Part shown: positions 23,741 to 36,400 of the stretch, piece after piece
How the letters are laid out: every line of letters begins with the position of its first letter
Numbering within the stretch: position 1 is the first letter of the stretch
Assembly: GCA_002898675.1 (NCBI GenBank)
Contig: BEHW01000004.1
Location: forward strand, 1-36,966
Direction: 5' to 3'
Length of the DNA stretch: 36,966 nt
From: a bacterium HR20
GTDB lineage: Bacteria > Bacteroidota > Ignavibacteria > Kapaibacteriales > NICIL-2
Notes under the pieces: model-generated
What the model saw: the letters and a program-made list of their open reading frames with translations, nothing else
The model's database searches: none
Told to the model about the DNA's origin: nothing
Made by a program: the position numbers and the translations under genes

Positions 23741-25083
23741 CCGCCAAGCGAAAGCACCGGCAAACCCACGTACCGCGACTGCTCAGTAGAGGAACGCACT
23801 GTTCCGCTGAGCAGCTCGCCATCGCATCGGAGGATTTCCACCTCCACCAGCGCGCCGGGCAGCGCGTCCTGCACAACAACGCGGCAGTAGTTTTCCGAGT
23901 AGCCGACAAACCCACCATGGGTCGGATCAAGCTGCTCAATGAGCACGTTCCGGCGCGTTCCGATGTTTTCGGCAGCAAAAAGTTCTCGCTTCTGCTGGCC
24001 GAGGGCGCGCAGTGCCGCTGTTCTCTCTTTGCGAATCCGAAGCGGCACCTGGTCACGCCGGCGCGCAGCATCGGTCAGCTCCCGCTCGCTATAGGTAAAC
24101 ACGTGGAGATACGAAATTGGCAACGATTCGATGAAGCGGTAGGTTTCTTCGAAGTGTCGCTCCGATTCACCAGGGAAACCGGTTAGCACGTCCGCACCGA
24201 TACATGCATGGGGCATCCGCTCCTTGATCGCAAGGACTCGCTCGGCGTAGAGTTCTCGCTTGTAGCGACGCCGCATCTGGCGGAGGATTTCCGGCGAACC
24301 ACTCTGCAGCGGTAAGTGGAAGTGCGGACAAATGCTCGGATGCTGTGCGATGAACTCGATGATCGCCGGATGCATGCGATTTGGCTCGACAGAGCTCAGG
24401 CGAAAGCGGCACTCAAACTCAAGCGAATCCAAAAGCTCGAGCACATCCAGCAGACGCTCCCCCTTCGATCCACGGTATTCACCAAGGTTGATGCCGGTGA
24501 GCACAATCTCCCGGTAGCCTGCCTCTACCAATCGCCGAACATGCTGGGGAATTTCTTCGAACGGCATTGAGCGACTCTTGCCTCGCGCGTGCGGAATCGT
24601 GCAGAACGAACACGAATAGTCACATCCATCCTGCAGCTTGAGAAATGCCCGCGTGTGGCTATCATGCTCGGAGAACACCGCCGCTGTAAATGGCACATCC
24701 TGCGACCGCAGATCCTCGGTACGAATAACCATCGGAGCGGGAGCACTCCGTGCACGCTCGACGAGCAAGCCGAGCTGATGCTTTTCGGCATTCCCTACCA
24801 CCAAGCGCACCCCTTCGATTGCCGCAATCTCCTCAGGCTGCAACTGCGCGTAGCAACCAGTGACAACGATTGTCGCATCGGGCGAACGCCGCAGCGTGCG
24901 GCGCACAACCGTACGACATTCTCTATCGGCAGTTTCAGTGACCGTACACGTGTTGATGACAACGAGATCGGCCTCTTCCCCGAACGGAACGATCCGGTAC
25001 CCTGCCTGCTCGAGCTGGCGGGCAATCGCGGAACTTTCCGCGTAGTTTTGCTTGCACCCGAAGGTGAAAATCGAAGCTCGCAT
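23737..25083 (-). CDS. mtaB: tRNA t6A37 methylthiotransferase MtaB
   Basis: Radical-SAM enzyme that adds the methylthio group to C2 of t6A37 in tRNAs reading ANN codons. The 448 residues have three N-terminal cysteines for one 4Fe-4S cluster (Cys10 in FTFGCKQN, Cys46 in VINTCTVTE, Cys77 in VTGCYAQ) and the radical-SAM CxxxCxxC at Cys154/158/161 (DGCDYSCSFCTIPHARG), then LTGINLGEY, SSVEPNR, HFHLPLQSG and DVLTGFPGESE, and a C-terminal TRAM-like region. The pattern fits the YqeV/MtaB branch, not MiaB or RimO. The ATG at 25083 matches the family start; a TAATTTTG box ends only five bases before it. Confidence 0.94.
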   Translation of the reverse strand: MRASIFTFGCKQNYAESSAIARQLEQAGYRIVPFGEEADLVVINTCTVTETADRECRTVVRRTLRRSPDATIVVTGCYAQLQPEEIAAIEGVRLVVGNAEKHQLGLLVERARSAPAPMVIRTEDLRSQDVPFTAAVFSEHDSHTRAFLKLQDGCDYSCSFCTIPHARGKSRSMPFEEIPQHVRRLVEAGYREIVLTGINLGEYRGSKGERLLDVLELLDSLEFECRFRLSSVEPNRMHPAIIEFIAQHPSICPHFHLPLQSGSPEILRQMRRRYKRELYAERVLAIKERMPHACIGADVLTGFPGESERHFEETYRFIESLPISYLHVFTYSERELTDAARRRDQVPLRIRKERTAALRALGQQKRELFAAENIGTRRNVLIEQLDPTHGGFVGYSENYCRVVVQDALPGALVEVEILRCDGELLSGTVRSSTEQSRYVGLPVLSLGG

Positions 25084-25088
25084 CGCTA

Positions 25089-25096
25089 CAAAATTA
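25089..25096 (-). promoter_or_regulatory. Bacteroidota-type -7 promoter box (TAATTTTG) for mtaB
   Basis: Full match to TAnnTTTG followed by TAGCG and then the mtaB ATG. With only five bases between box and start codon, the transcript is likely leaderless. Confidence 0.5.
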
Positions 25097-25121
25097 GGTT
25101 CACTTTTTCGACTCTGCCGCA

Positions 25122-25544
25122 GTGAAAGACGATGTTCGCTCCAGCAGCGTGACAATCTCGGTCACCACGACACCAGACATGGCAGCATCGCTCGATGGAC
25201 GACTGATTCATCCGCTCTACTCGACCTTCTGGCTTGCTTACCATGCAGAGGTTGCAGCACGGAAAGCAATCGAACCCTACTTCGACGAGGGCGAAAATGC
25301 GCTCGGTGCCGGCATCGAGCTGGAACATCGGAACATGTGTCCTCTCGGTGTGAGAGTTGACATCACTGCTACGGTGACTCAATGCGACGGCAATCGGATC
25401 ATTTGCTCGCTTTCAGCCCGTGCTGGAGCAATCGAAATCGCACGTGGGACTCAAACGCAGGTTGTGCTCCCATCCGAGCGCATCCAGGCGATGATCGCAC
25501 GCGCCTACGAACAGCACGGCGTCCAGCTACCGCAGAAGTCCTAA
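25122..25544 (+). CDS. FlK-like hot-dog thioesterase
   Basis: A 140-residue single-domain protein resembling the fluoroacetyl-CoA thioesterase FlK family. Thr35, Glu43 and His69 lie at exactly the spacing (8 and 34) of the FlK catalytic residues Thr42, Glu50 and His76, in HPLYSTFWLAYHAE and GAGIELEHRNMCPLG. The natural substrate is probably a small or toxic acyl-CoA, not necessarily fluorinated; most FlK homologues have no known substrate. The start is GTG at 25122: the ATG at 25179 would remove the first beta strand (SVTISVTTTPDM). It is divergent from mtaB (38-base gap) and its 3' end overlaps the SET gene by 18 bases. Confidence 0.8.
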   Translation: MKDDVRSSSVTISVTTTPDMAASLDGRLIHPLYSTFWLAYHAEVAARKAIEPYFDEGENALGAGIELEHRNMCPLGVRVDITATVTQCDGNRIICSLSARAGAIEIARGTQTQVVLPSERIQAMIARAYEQHGVQLPQKS

Positions 25545-26069
25545 CGCCTTTGCCATCTCCTCCCCATAGTCTGCAAGCAGCTCCTGGCCTGGCTCGATGG
25601 TACGGATTGTCCAGACTTCGACACACTTCCCCGTGCTGAAATACTGTACGTTCGGTTTGCGGCCGGAGCCATGGTACGAGCAAATGAACCGTGCAATGCC
25701 TGCATCGGTGCGGTATGCGTCAATGACGGTGCGGTGGTTGAGTTCGATCGCGTACGGTCCGAAGCCAAGCTCCGCATAGCGTTCGCTGTACTCTGCGACA
25801 GAGAGCCGATCGCCATCGTAGTGAAACAGGAACGTGTCCTTGGGGATCCTCCGCACCGCGAACAGTCCCAAGCCAGCGCCGGGGATCGTCGAAGGTCGAA
25901 CTTCAACACCATGGACATGGCGCGTGTGATGAGCACAGTATGGATGCGTCAACGTCGTTAGCCGACGGCACCGCTCGCCATCGGGGTGAACGTAGGCGCA
26001 TTGTTTGGTGACGTACACGGCAATACCATTGGCCGCTACTTGAGAACCTCGCCGGTTTCGATTGCCCAT
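25527..26069 (-). CDS. SET-domain protein methyltransferase with N-terminal Cys/His cluster
   Basis: A 180-residue SAM-dependent lysine methyltransferase-like protein. After about 20 residues comes a small Cys/His cluster (QCAYVHPDGERCRRL then YCAHHTRH), probably zinc-binding, followed by a SET domain: RPSTIPGAGLGLFAVRRI (SAM-binding), YAIELNHRTVIDAYR, ARFICSYHGSGRKPNVQYF (the N-H-S-C-x-P-N pseudoknot region, here with Cys-Ser in place of Asn-His) and ELLADYGEEM with the active-site Tyr. Bacterial SET proteins are uncommon and targets are mostly unknown. The ATG at 26069 overlaps the ogg2 gene by 34 bases; a GTG at 26018 is a possible later start. It ends the valS operon. Confidence 0.85.
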   Translation of the reverse strand: MGNRNRRGSQVAANGIAVYVTKQCAYVHPDGERCRRLTTLTHPYCAHHTRHVHGVEVRPSTIPGAGLGLFAVRRIPKDTFLFHYDGDRLSVAEYSERYAELGFGPYAIELNHRTVIDAYRTDAGIARFICSYHGSGRKPNVQYFSTGKCVEVWTIRTIEPGQELLADYGEEMAKALGLLR

Positions 26070-26659
26070 AGCAGAAGATCGAGTGCTTGAAGTTCAATAC
26101 CGCACGTGCCCGCGAAATTCATAAATGCACGTTCGATTACTCGATACTGCGCTTCCGTCCGTGGTTGCGCTGCACATGCGAGAACACCATAGCGCACAAG
26201 GTTGCGGAGGATGTGCCGATCAACAATTGCGACGTCGAAGCGCCCAAGATTGCGGAGGACGTGGCTTGCTTCCTTGAATCCAAAACCCGCGACATTTTGC
26301 GCAATCCACCGCCGTAGCTCCTGGGAGGTTGATTGCTGCGCAAGTGCAGTGCCGATCGCGCCGAACTGTGTGCGAAGTGCAAAGAGACGACGCGCTTTTG
26401 TGCGGTGAAATCGGATGTAGTGCGCACGATCGGCAAGGATAGGCGTCGGATCGAACCCCTGCTCGTAGAACTGCGCCGCACGGAGGTGTTCGACAACCTG
26501 CCAAGCATTGCGCGCTTTGCTCTGCGGGGTGCAAATGCAGTAGCAGAACTCATAGAAAACATCGTGTTCGCTCTTTGGCGCCTTGAACTCCTCCAATCGC
26601 TGCTCAATAGCAGGTGCAAAGTGTCGGTAGTGCTCATCAAGGGGCGGTGGCAATCTCAT
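26036..26659 (-). CDS. 8-oxoguanine DNA glycosylase / AP lyase, Ogg2 family
   Basis: Helix-hairpin-helix DNA repair enzyme that excises 8-oxoguanine and nicks the abasic site. The 207 residues show EFCYCICTPQSKARNAW (about 37-53), IRFHRTKARRLF, the catalytic Lys129 in VAGFGFKEASHVLRNLG and Asp147 in AIVDRHILRNL, and LDLLLWAIETGEVLK at the end; this matches the Ogg2 type best known from archaea and Thermotoga and not MutM or EndoIII. There is no Fe-S cysteine set. The frame is open to 26734, but the ATG at 26659 overlaps the preceding stop as ATGA and starts right at the family N-terminus. The SET gene overlaps its 3' end. Confidence 0.92.
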   Translation of the reverse strand: MRLPPPLDEHYRHFAPAIEQRLEEFKAPKSEHDVFYEFCYCICTPQSKARNAWQVVEHLRAAQFYEQGFDPTPILADRAHYIRFHRTKARRLFALRTQFGAIGTALAQQSTSQELRRWIAQNVAGFGFKEASHVLRNLGRFDVAIVDRHILRNLVRYGVLACAAQPRTEAQYRVIERAFMNFAGTCGIELQALDLLLWAIETGEVLK

Positions 26660-29397
26660 CGGCTCATCTGCTCGAGCGCTTCCCACAGGTGCAGAAAGGG
26701 CTTTCCCGTCGTGTGCGCCAACTGCCACTGACATGCGAGATTGACCGCGATGTAGAAGTCCGCATCAATACTGGCGATCTCGGCTGCCTCCCGCAGAAGC
26801 GCATGTGCAGGAAGCTCGGCATACCGCAAGCCGCGATCCCCTGCTACTCCGCAGCAGCCTGCATTGAGTGGGACGATGACTTCGCATCCGAGTTGTTCAA
26901 GGAAACAAACAAGGGACTCACGCTGCCCGAGTCGTTCGAGCGAGCAACCAGGATGCAGGACAACACGATACCTCCGACGAACACGCTGTGCAATTGCCGG
27001 TGCAAGTTGTATCATCGCCTCGACCGGATCGAGAATTCGAAGCTCCGATGGCGTCCGCCGAAGGGAGAGAGCGCACGAAGAGCTATCGAGCACAACCGGG
27101 ATTCGTCCACTGTCGCTAGCAGAATGCGCTGCCTGGAGCCACTTGGCCTGCACTCGTTGAAATGCATGCTCTGCACCACTGGAGTGCCACGGCTGACCGC
27201 AGCAGACCCTCCCAGCAGATGATGCAACAGCAATCGGCATTCCGGCTCGCTGTGCGAGCGCAAACAGCGCTTCCGAAACTGATGTGTCCCCAGTCCTTCC
27301 ACCAAAGCACACCATGCACGACGGCAGATACACCATCTGTGCAGCATTGCTCCGATGTGATGCAATGCGATCAGGCACGCCCATCGTCGGAAGCCAGACT
27401 GGAGTATGGATGCGCTCCGAAAGCCAACGCGTGTGTTTGTAGAGTCGTTCGGAGCCAAGAACGTGCGTAGCCAGCCGTGCTGCGGTGAGCGCTGCACCGA
27501 CACTCGCAATCCATGCGCGGGTGAATCTGGCTGCAATCACTTTTCCAAACGGAAGCCGCCGCGTTGCACGCCGCGCGAGCGTCAGCTGACCGGTATCAAT
27601 CCCTACTGGGCATGCCAGCATGCACAGACCATCGGCTGCGCAGGTTTCTTCGCCCGCGTAGCGATAGTCACGTTCGAGAACCCGCAGTGCATCGCGATCC
27701 CCAGCGCTGCGGCAGCGCTCGATCTGCCGCAGTACTACGATGCGCTGACGCGGCGAGAGCGTCAATCCTGCCGATGGGCAGACACGCTCGCAAAATCCAC
27801 ACTCGATGCATCGCTCCACGAGCGGATGCACCGGCGGTAGCGTCTTGATGTTCCGCAGGTGGAGCTTCCGATCACGCGAGAGCACGACATCACGATTGAG
27901 CAAGTGCTCCGGATCGAAGAGCTCCTTGATGCGCCACATGATTGCCGTTGCTTTTGCTCCCCACTGCTGCTCCAAGTAGGGCGCCATGTTCCGTCCGGTG
28001 CTATGCTCGGCTTTCAACGAGCCATCGTACCGCTCCACGACAAGTGTTGCCAGCGCATCCATGAATGCCTCGTACCGCTCGAGCGCACTGGAGTCGAGTG
28101 AAAAGGCAAAATGCATGTTGCCATCGCGAGCGTGCCCGAAGATCACAGCATCGGCAAATCCATGTTCGTGGAGCATCGCTCCAAGATCGCCGACTGCACG
28201 AGCAAGGTGCTCGCGGGGAAATGCCACATCTTCGTTGATGAGGGCACTGCCTGGTCTGCGCGCTGCACCGACGCTTGGCATTGCGCCTTTGCGTAGGTGC
28301 CAGAGTACGGCACGTTCGCGGTCATCAGCGGCGAGGTAATGCTCGCGTGCATTGCACTGCTGCGCAACACGGGCAAGCATCGCACGTAGCTCGCTTGCGT
28401 GTGCAGAATCAGCACTTCGGCATTCGACAAGGAGCGCCGCGCACTGTGGCAGACGTATCGTCTCGTGTTTGCTCGCATACCGTCGGATTGCCCGTAGGGT
28501 GGCATCATCCATCAGCTCGATGGCAACTGCGCCGATGTCATCGAAGGGAGCAATTGCATCGCACGCAGCAGCTATGGAGTCAAACCCAGCAAGGAGTGTA
28601 GCCGCAAACGGTGGCTCAGGAACTGTCGCCAGCGTTACATCGGCGATGAATCCGAGCGTCCCCTCGCTGCCAACCATCAGGTGCTGGAGAATGTCCGCCG
28701 GCCGATCGTAGTCGAGAAACGCAGCCAGCGAATAGCCCATCGTGTTCTTGAGGCGCGTGCGGTGGCGAATCAGTTCGCTAAGCTCACGGTCAGCACGGAT
28801 CGCATCTCGCAGCGAGGCAAGCCCGGCATAGAGTGCAGGTTCCCGCTCAGCAAGGAGTGCATCAGCTGTGGCAATGTCGCGCGTGTCGAGGACAAGGCCC
28901 GACAGTAAAACGAGCGTCATTCCGCGCAACGTGTGATAGGCATTCTGCGCAATGCCGCAGCACATCCCGCTTGCGTTATTGGCTACGATACCGCCGATCG
29001 TACACGCATCAATCGAAGCAGGGTCCGGACCGATGCGACAGTGATTCGGGCGGAGCCGTGCATTGACATATCCGCCGCGCAGCGAGCAGCCTGCGGTAAC
29101 GCTGCTGCCATCAGGCGCGACGTGGAATGTGTCGAACCCCTCGACCACTGCCAGAACGTTGTCTGTAACAGCTTGTCCCGAAAGACTGGTCCCTCCAGCG
29201 CGAAACGTCACTGGCACGCGCTCGCGACGGCTCCAGGCGAACAGCTCTTGGACGTCGGCAATGCTCCGCACCCGTACAACGGCGCGTGGAATGAGTTGAT
29301 AGAGGCTTGCATCGGATGAGTACGCCACACGATCGAGCAGCGCAGTTGAAACATGCTCGCGCCCGAGCACTGCAGCTAAGCGATCCTCCGGCGTCAT
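26656..29397 (-). CDS. FAD-linked, Fe-S 2-hydroxyacid dehydrogenase (Dld-II / GlcD-GlpC fusion type)
   Basis: A 913-residue oxidoreductase, probably oxidising D-lactate or another D-2-hydroxyacid and passing electrons to the quinone pool. Domains in order: FAD-binding type 4 (about 40-220, with FRAGGTSLSGQA and IGPDPASIDACTIGGIVANNASG), FAD-oxidase C-terminal domain (to about 510, with GHARDGNMHF and AEHSTGRN), a two-cluster ferredoxin domain (CIECGFCERVCP and CAADGLCMLACP), then two CCG-type cysteine-rich repeats (PSCMVCFGG, VCCGQPWHSSG, HPGCSLERLG, NAGCCGVAGDRG). Shewanella Dld-II and E. coli YdiJ have this layout. The open frame starts at 29514; the ATG at 29397 begins 10 bases after the thiolase stop, and a GTG at 29415 is an alternative. 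Confidence 0.9.
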   Translation of the reverse strand: MTPEDRLAAVLGREHVSTALLDRVAYSSDASLYQLIPRAVVRVRSIADVQELFAWSRRERVPVTFRAGGTSLSGQAVTDNVLAVVEGFDTFHVAPDGSSVTAGCSLRGGYVNARLRPNHCRIGPDPASIDACTIGGIVANNASGMCCGIAQNAYHTLRGMTLVLLSGLVLDTRDIATADALLAEREPALYAGLASLRDAIRADRELSELIRHRTRLKNTMGYSLAAFLDYDRPADILQHLMVGSEGTLGFIADVTLATVPEPPFAATLLAGFDSIAAACDAIAPFDDIGAVAIELMDDATLRAIRRYASKHETIRLPQCAALLVECRSADSAHASELRAMLARVAQQCNAREHYLAADDRERAVLWHLRKGAMPSVGAARRPGSALINEDVAFPREHLARAVGDLGAMLHEHGFADAVIFGHARDGNMHFAFSLDSSALERYEAFMDALATLVVERYDGSLKAEHSTGRNMAPYLEQQWGAKATAIMWRIKELFDPEHLLNRDVVLSRDRKLHLRNIKTLPPVHPLVERCIECGFCERVCPSAGLTLSPRQRIVVLRQIERCRSAGDRDALRVLERDYRYAGEETCAADGLCMLACPVGIDTGQLTLARRATRRLPFGKVIAARFTRAWIASVGAALTAARLATHVLGSERLYKHTRWLSERIHTPVWLPTMGVPDRIASHRSNAAQMVYLPSCMVCFGGRTGDTSVSEALFALAQRAGMPIAVASSAGRVCCGQPWHSSGAEHAFQRVQAKWLQAAHSASDSGRIPVVLDSSSCALSLRRTPSELRILDPVEAMIQLAPAIAQRVRRRYRVVLHPGCSLERLGQRESLVCFLEQLGCEVIVPLNAGCCGVAGDRGLRYAELPAHALLREAAEIASIDADFYIAVNLACQWQLAHTTGKPFLHLWEALEQMSR

Positions 29398-29407
29398 CTG
29401 GAAACGT

Positions 29408-30609
29408 TCAGACACGTTCGACCACAGCAGCAAGCCCTTGGCCAACGCCGATGCACAGCGAAGCGACACCGTAGCGTCCGCCACGCCGATGCAAACCGCG
29501 GATGAGTGTCCCAAGAATGCGAACGCCGCTCATCCCGAGCGGATGCCCGATTGCGATCGCTCCTCCGAACACATTGAGTCGGTCGAGTGGAATGTTGAGC
29601 AGACGCTGGCAGGCAAGCACCTGCGCAGCGAACGCCTCGTTGATTTCGAACAGGTCAACCTCCTCGATCGAAATGCCGGCTTTCCGGAGTGCGCCAGGAA
29701 TAGCCTCGACTGGTCCGATCCCCATCAAGCGCGGATCAACGCCTGCTGCATGGCCAGCGACGTAGCGTGCCAGCGGACGGAGATTGTGCTGCTTGACAGC
29801 CGCTTCACTGGCGACGATGAGCGCGCCCGCACCATCGTTGAGCGACGATGAATTCCCTGCCGTCACCGTTCCATTCGGGCGGAACGCAGGACGAAGTTTG
29901 GCGAGCTTTTCCAGCGACGTATCCGGGCGTGGTCCTTCGTCGCGTTCGATTGTTGTGGTATTGCCTTTTTCGTCGCGAACGGTTACCGGAAGAATTTCCT
30001 CCTGCAGAAATCCATCCGCATATGCTGCCAGCGTCCGTTGGTGCGAGGCAAGCGCGTACGCGTCTTGGTCATCGCGGCTGATGTGGTAGCGTTCGGCGAC
30101 GTTTTCCGCAGTCTCGCCCATCGTTTCGAGTGGGAAAAGTTTTTCCATCGCTGGATTGGGAAAGCGCCAGCCGAGCGCCGTATCGTAGGCGATCAGGTTT
30201 CCAAAGCTTGCGCGGCCGCTCACGTTCTTGGGCAGCACGTATGGCGCACGCGACATTGACTCGACACCACCTGCGATGATGAGATCAGCCTCCCCAGCTC
30301 GAATTGCGCGCGCTGCAACAATGACTGCCTCTAACGACGAGGCGCAGAGCCGGTTGACCGTCACCGCTGGCACACGATGCGGAAATCCCGCCAGCAAGAC
30401 CGCCATGCGCGCGACGTTTCGGTTGTCTTCGCCCGCTTGATTGGCACAGCCCATGATGACGTCATCAATCGCAGCGGGATCTATGCCAGCGCGTTCGACA
30501 ACAGCACGAAGCACAAGTGCTGCCATGTCGTCAGGGCGAATGGAGCTGAGCGCACCGCCATACTTCCCGACCGGCGTTCGAAGTGGAGTGCACAGATACA
30601 CCTCGTGCA

Positions 30610-30610
<1 letters not shown>
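29408..30610 (-). CDS. Acetyl-CoA acyltransferase (thiolase, FadA/PcaF type)
   Basis: Catalyses thiolytic cleavage or formation of 3-ketoacyl-CoA. The 400 residues show Cys89 as the acyl-accepting nucleophile in TVNRLCASSLEAV, GGVESMSRAPYVLPK, NEAFAAQVLACQR, the His of GGAIAIGHPLGMSG and the second Cys in SLCIGVGQGLA. The sequence around GCANQAGEDNRNVARMAVLLAGFP is typical of PcaF-like and degradative (type I) thiolases; the exact chain length is not readable. Its ATG starts on the last base of the valS stop (TGATG), so the two are coupled. The next gene is the FAD/Fe-S dehydrogenase. Confidence 0.93.
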
Positions 30611-33324
<2,714 letters not shown>

Positions 33325-33357
33325 ACGCAAAACGCTGAACAACATGTCGTGCAGGTG

Positions 33358-33365
33358 CAAAGATA
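33358..33365 (-). promoter_or_regulatory. Bacteroidota-type -7 promoter box (TATCTTTG) for valS
   Basis: Full match to TAnnTTTG, 33 bases before the ATG at 33324 and 12 before the alternative ATG at 33345, in the 87-base gap after the C25 peptidase gene. Confidence 0.5.
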
Positions 33366-33411
33366 CCGAGCTCTTGCCAAGGCATCTCGGTAGGTGGCAT
33401 CTCCCCCAGGG

Positions 33412-36400
33412 TCAACGCACCACGACAATCATTCCCCCAATTGCCTGGCTATTTCCAACCGGCTCCAGCCACAGTCGCCAGAAGTACGTCCCGCTTTGCA
33501 ACTGCCCTCCGCTGGATTGGTCTTCGAGCGGAAGCGCAATCGTGTTCGCGCCATTGACAAGCTGCACTCGTTCGGAGCGGACGCGGCGACCAAGGGCATC
33601 GTAAAGCTCCAGCCACGCAGCGACGCGCTGCTGGAAACCACGGTAACGAACGCTCACACGAGCGTTCTCTTGCGCAGGATTAGGTGCAACACTTCCATCC
33701 TCGAGTGTGAGTGCATCGGGCACAATGAGTACGTAGCGGGATGATGTCCTATTCCCGGCTGCATCCTGAGCCGTTACCATGAGGACGTTCACCCCTTGTT
33801 CGAGCGTCACGCTTGCCGAGAGCCCAGCACGCGCGAGAGGATACTCTGCCCACCGGAGCAGTGCAGAAGAAGTTGGATAGAACGCAAGTGATTCTGCCAC
33901 ACGCTGGAGAAGTGCGCCGTTGAGTCGCACCGTGAGTGCCGTAGAGTCGGTGATAGGTACCCGTGCAGAATCGAGCATGACAATGTCAAGGTTGACATGC
34001 TCTGCGACATACGCTGTATCCCCAAGCACGCTGCCATCGGCAATCGCAACAACCACCGGCGGCGTTTGGTCTGCCCTGATTATCAGTGGCTGGTCTGCGA
34101 TGTTGTTGAATGTGTAAAGATCCCGAGGCGTTTCGATCGCGAGCGCTGCGGTACATTGATTTGGCAGCGAAGTCGTTGCAAGGAGAGCGCTGAGTGCTGT
34201 ATCACCGACAAGAAGCGTGCTCGAGCTAGATGGAAGCGTTTCGCTTGGAATCAGCGCTCCCGTGTTATCACGCAGCATCCAGCGAACGTCCGTCTGGCGC
34301 ACGCCACTACGCGTAACCAGATTGACCACACGTGCCCTAAGCGCGATGGTATCACCGCGCAGTGGTGTAGTGTCGCTGGCTTCGAGCGTTGCAGCAAGCT
34401 CTGGAAGCGGACGGTAACGGAGCACAGTACGTGTGATCGCGCATGGCGAAAAATCATCGCTTCCATCGCGCTCGAGTCGCACGACGATGCGCAGAAATGG
34501 ATACTGCGCAGCATCAACATCAGCCAGCGAAAGCTCGCTGGTGTCGGCAGCAGTGATGAGCGTTGAGATTTGATCAGCGGTTGCACCGCCATAGACTTCC
34601 AGCCGCAGATGCGATCGCACGCACTGGCGATCAATCCGCACATCTTGCCACTGCTCGGCTGGACCAGCAACTGGCAAGTAGAGAGTCGCCTGTTGTGGAT
34701 AAAGCGGCAACGCTGCTCGCAACAGGAGTGTATCTCCGCCTTGCCAATGCTGCTGATTTCCAATGCGCTCGGCAACCAGCGGGCGACTGGATGAACGCAT
34801 GCCTACGAAAAGGTACGAACGACTGCCGCTGAGCAGTGCGGCACTATCGGCACCGTAGAGTGCAAGCGCTTCGGCAACAGACGAAGCGTACTGTGCGTAT
34901 TGTAGTCCCCATGCTTGACCACAGGAGACCATGGCCAGATACTCATCAGCAGCGATTGAATCGCGGAGAAATGCCGCCAGCTCAGCTGGCCCACCCGCAC
35001 TCCGAGGCACTGGAGATTGCGTCCAGGTTGCAAACCATCGGACAGCGCGGACACTTCCATCACGTGCAGAGATGACGGCAAGGTGCACACCTGTTTCGTC
35101 GCTCCGCTCGGATGCAACGTTGACCCCGCCGATCCGAAGGCGATAGCCCGGCTGCGCGACCACAACGAGCGTATCACTGCGGCGTTCTTGATACCCACCG
35201 GCAGACATCAGCTCGATATTCACTGACGTAGTAAAGGCAAGCGAGCCGTCCGACTGCAGTGAAAGGCTATCCCAGACGCTCTCGGACCAGCTCGGCTGTC
35301 CCTGGAGATGTTCGACCTGTCCGATGTGGACGCTATCACGAGCAACAACCGGTATGCGAAGCCACGGCGTCCACGTTTGGCTTGCGATGTTCAATGCCCG
35401 CAGGAGAATGCGGTACTCCTGCCCTGGCTGCATCGTGATCGGGATACGCCATTGGCAATGCGTTGCGCGTTGCTCAACTGGCGATTGCTCACTTGTTGCA
35501 AGCGTATCACCAGTCGAGGAAAGCAGGAGCGCCTGGTAGAAATACGACCCGGCCACAGCCAGTGGATTGAGGAACCGAACGACTGTATCGCGTGGCGAGA
35601 CATCCCAACCTGGCTGGGGTTCTACCGCGAGCAGTTGCTCGCCATAGACGTAGAACGGAATCGTGACGGTGTCGAAGCGTGCACCGAGCGTTCCGTTCGG
35701 ATCGATTGTTACCGACAGCACATGCTCGCCAGGCATGCGATGAATCGGCAACGTAAACGTGATGCGTTCGGGAGAACAGAGTCCATCGAGCCTGAGCATC
35801 ACGGTATCGGCGCGCTGCTGGTAAATGTGCAGAATGCGGAATTCAACTGTCGAGTCGCTATGGACCCCTGCATTGAACACTGTCGCTTCGATACGGACAC
35901 TGTCAGCATCGGCAGAGAGAACCGGAGCTGGTGGAACGCTCGCAATCGAGAGCGTCGAACGATCGAGCACCGGGTGCGGTACCGTATCGAGTGGAACCCG
36001 CGTCAGAGGATCGCCGAGCAGCGTCGTTTGCATCGCTGTATTGATCGCAAGCTGCGAACCATCGTTGAGGTACTGTTTTGCTGCATTGAGCAAGTCCCCG
36101 AGTGTACGGAGACGTGTTCGTGCGATCGTTGCAATGATGCCGCTATTGACGATGTCGTCATAGGAGCGAATCCCAAATCCCGTTGTTGCGATAACTGCAA
36201 TCATTCCTGCATTTGGCGCGGTGAGAAAATCTTCACCGAGCGCTTGGATGCTTGGCTCGGCGAATGCACCGATTTGGCACGAAAAGCTTGCAAGAATTGG
36301 GTAGCGACCGCGGTTGGCCAGTCGCTCTGGCTCCCAACCACCGACTTCGAGAGTACGGGGCGCCCCATGCCCGATGTAGTTGACCCAAACTGCACCACTA

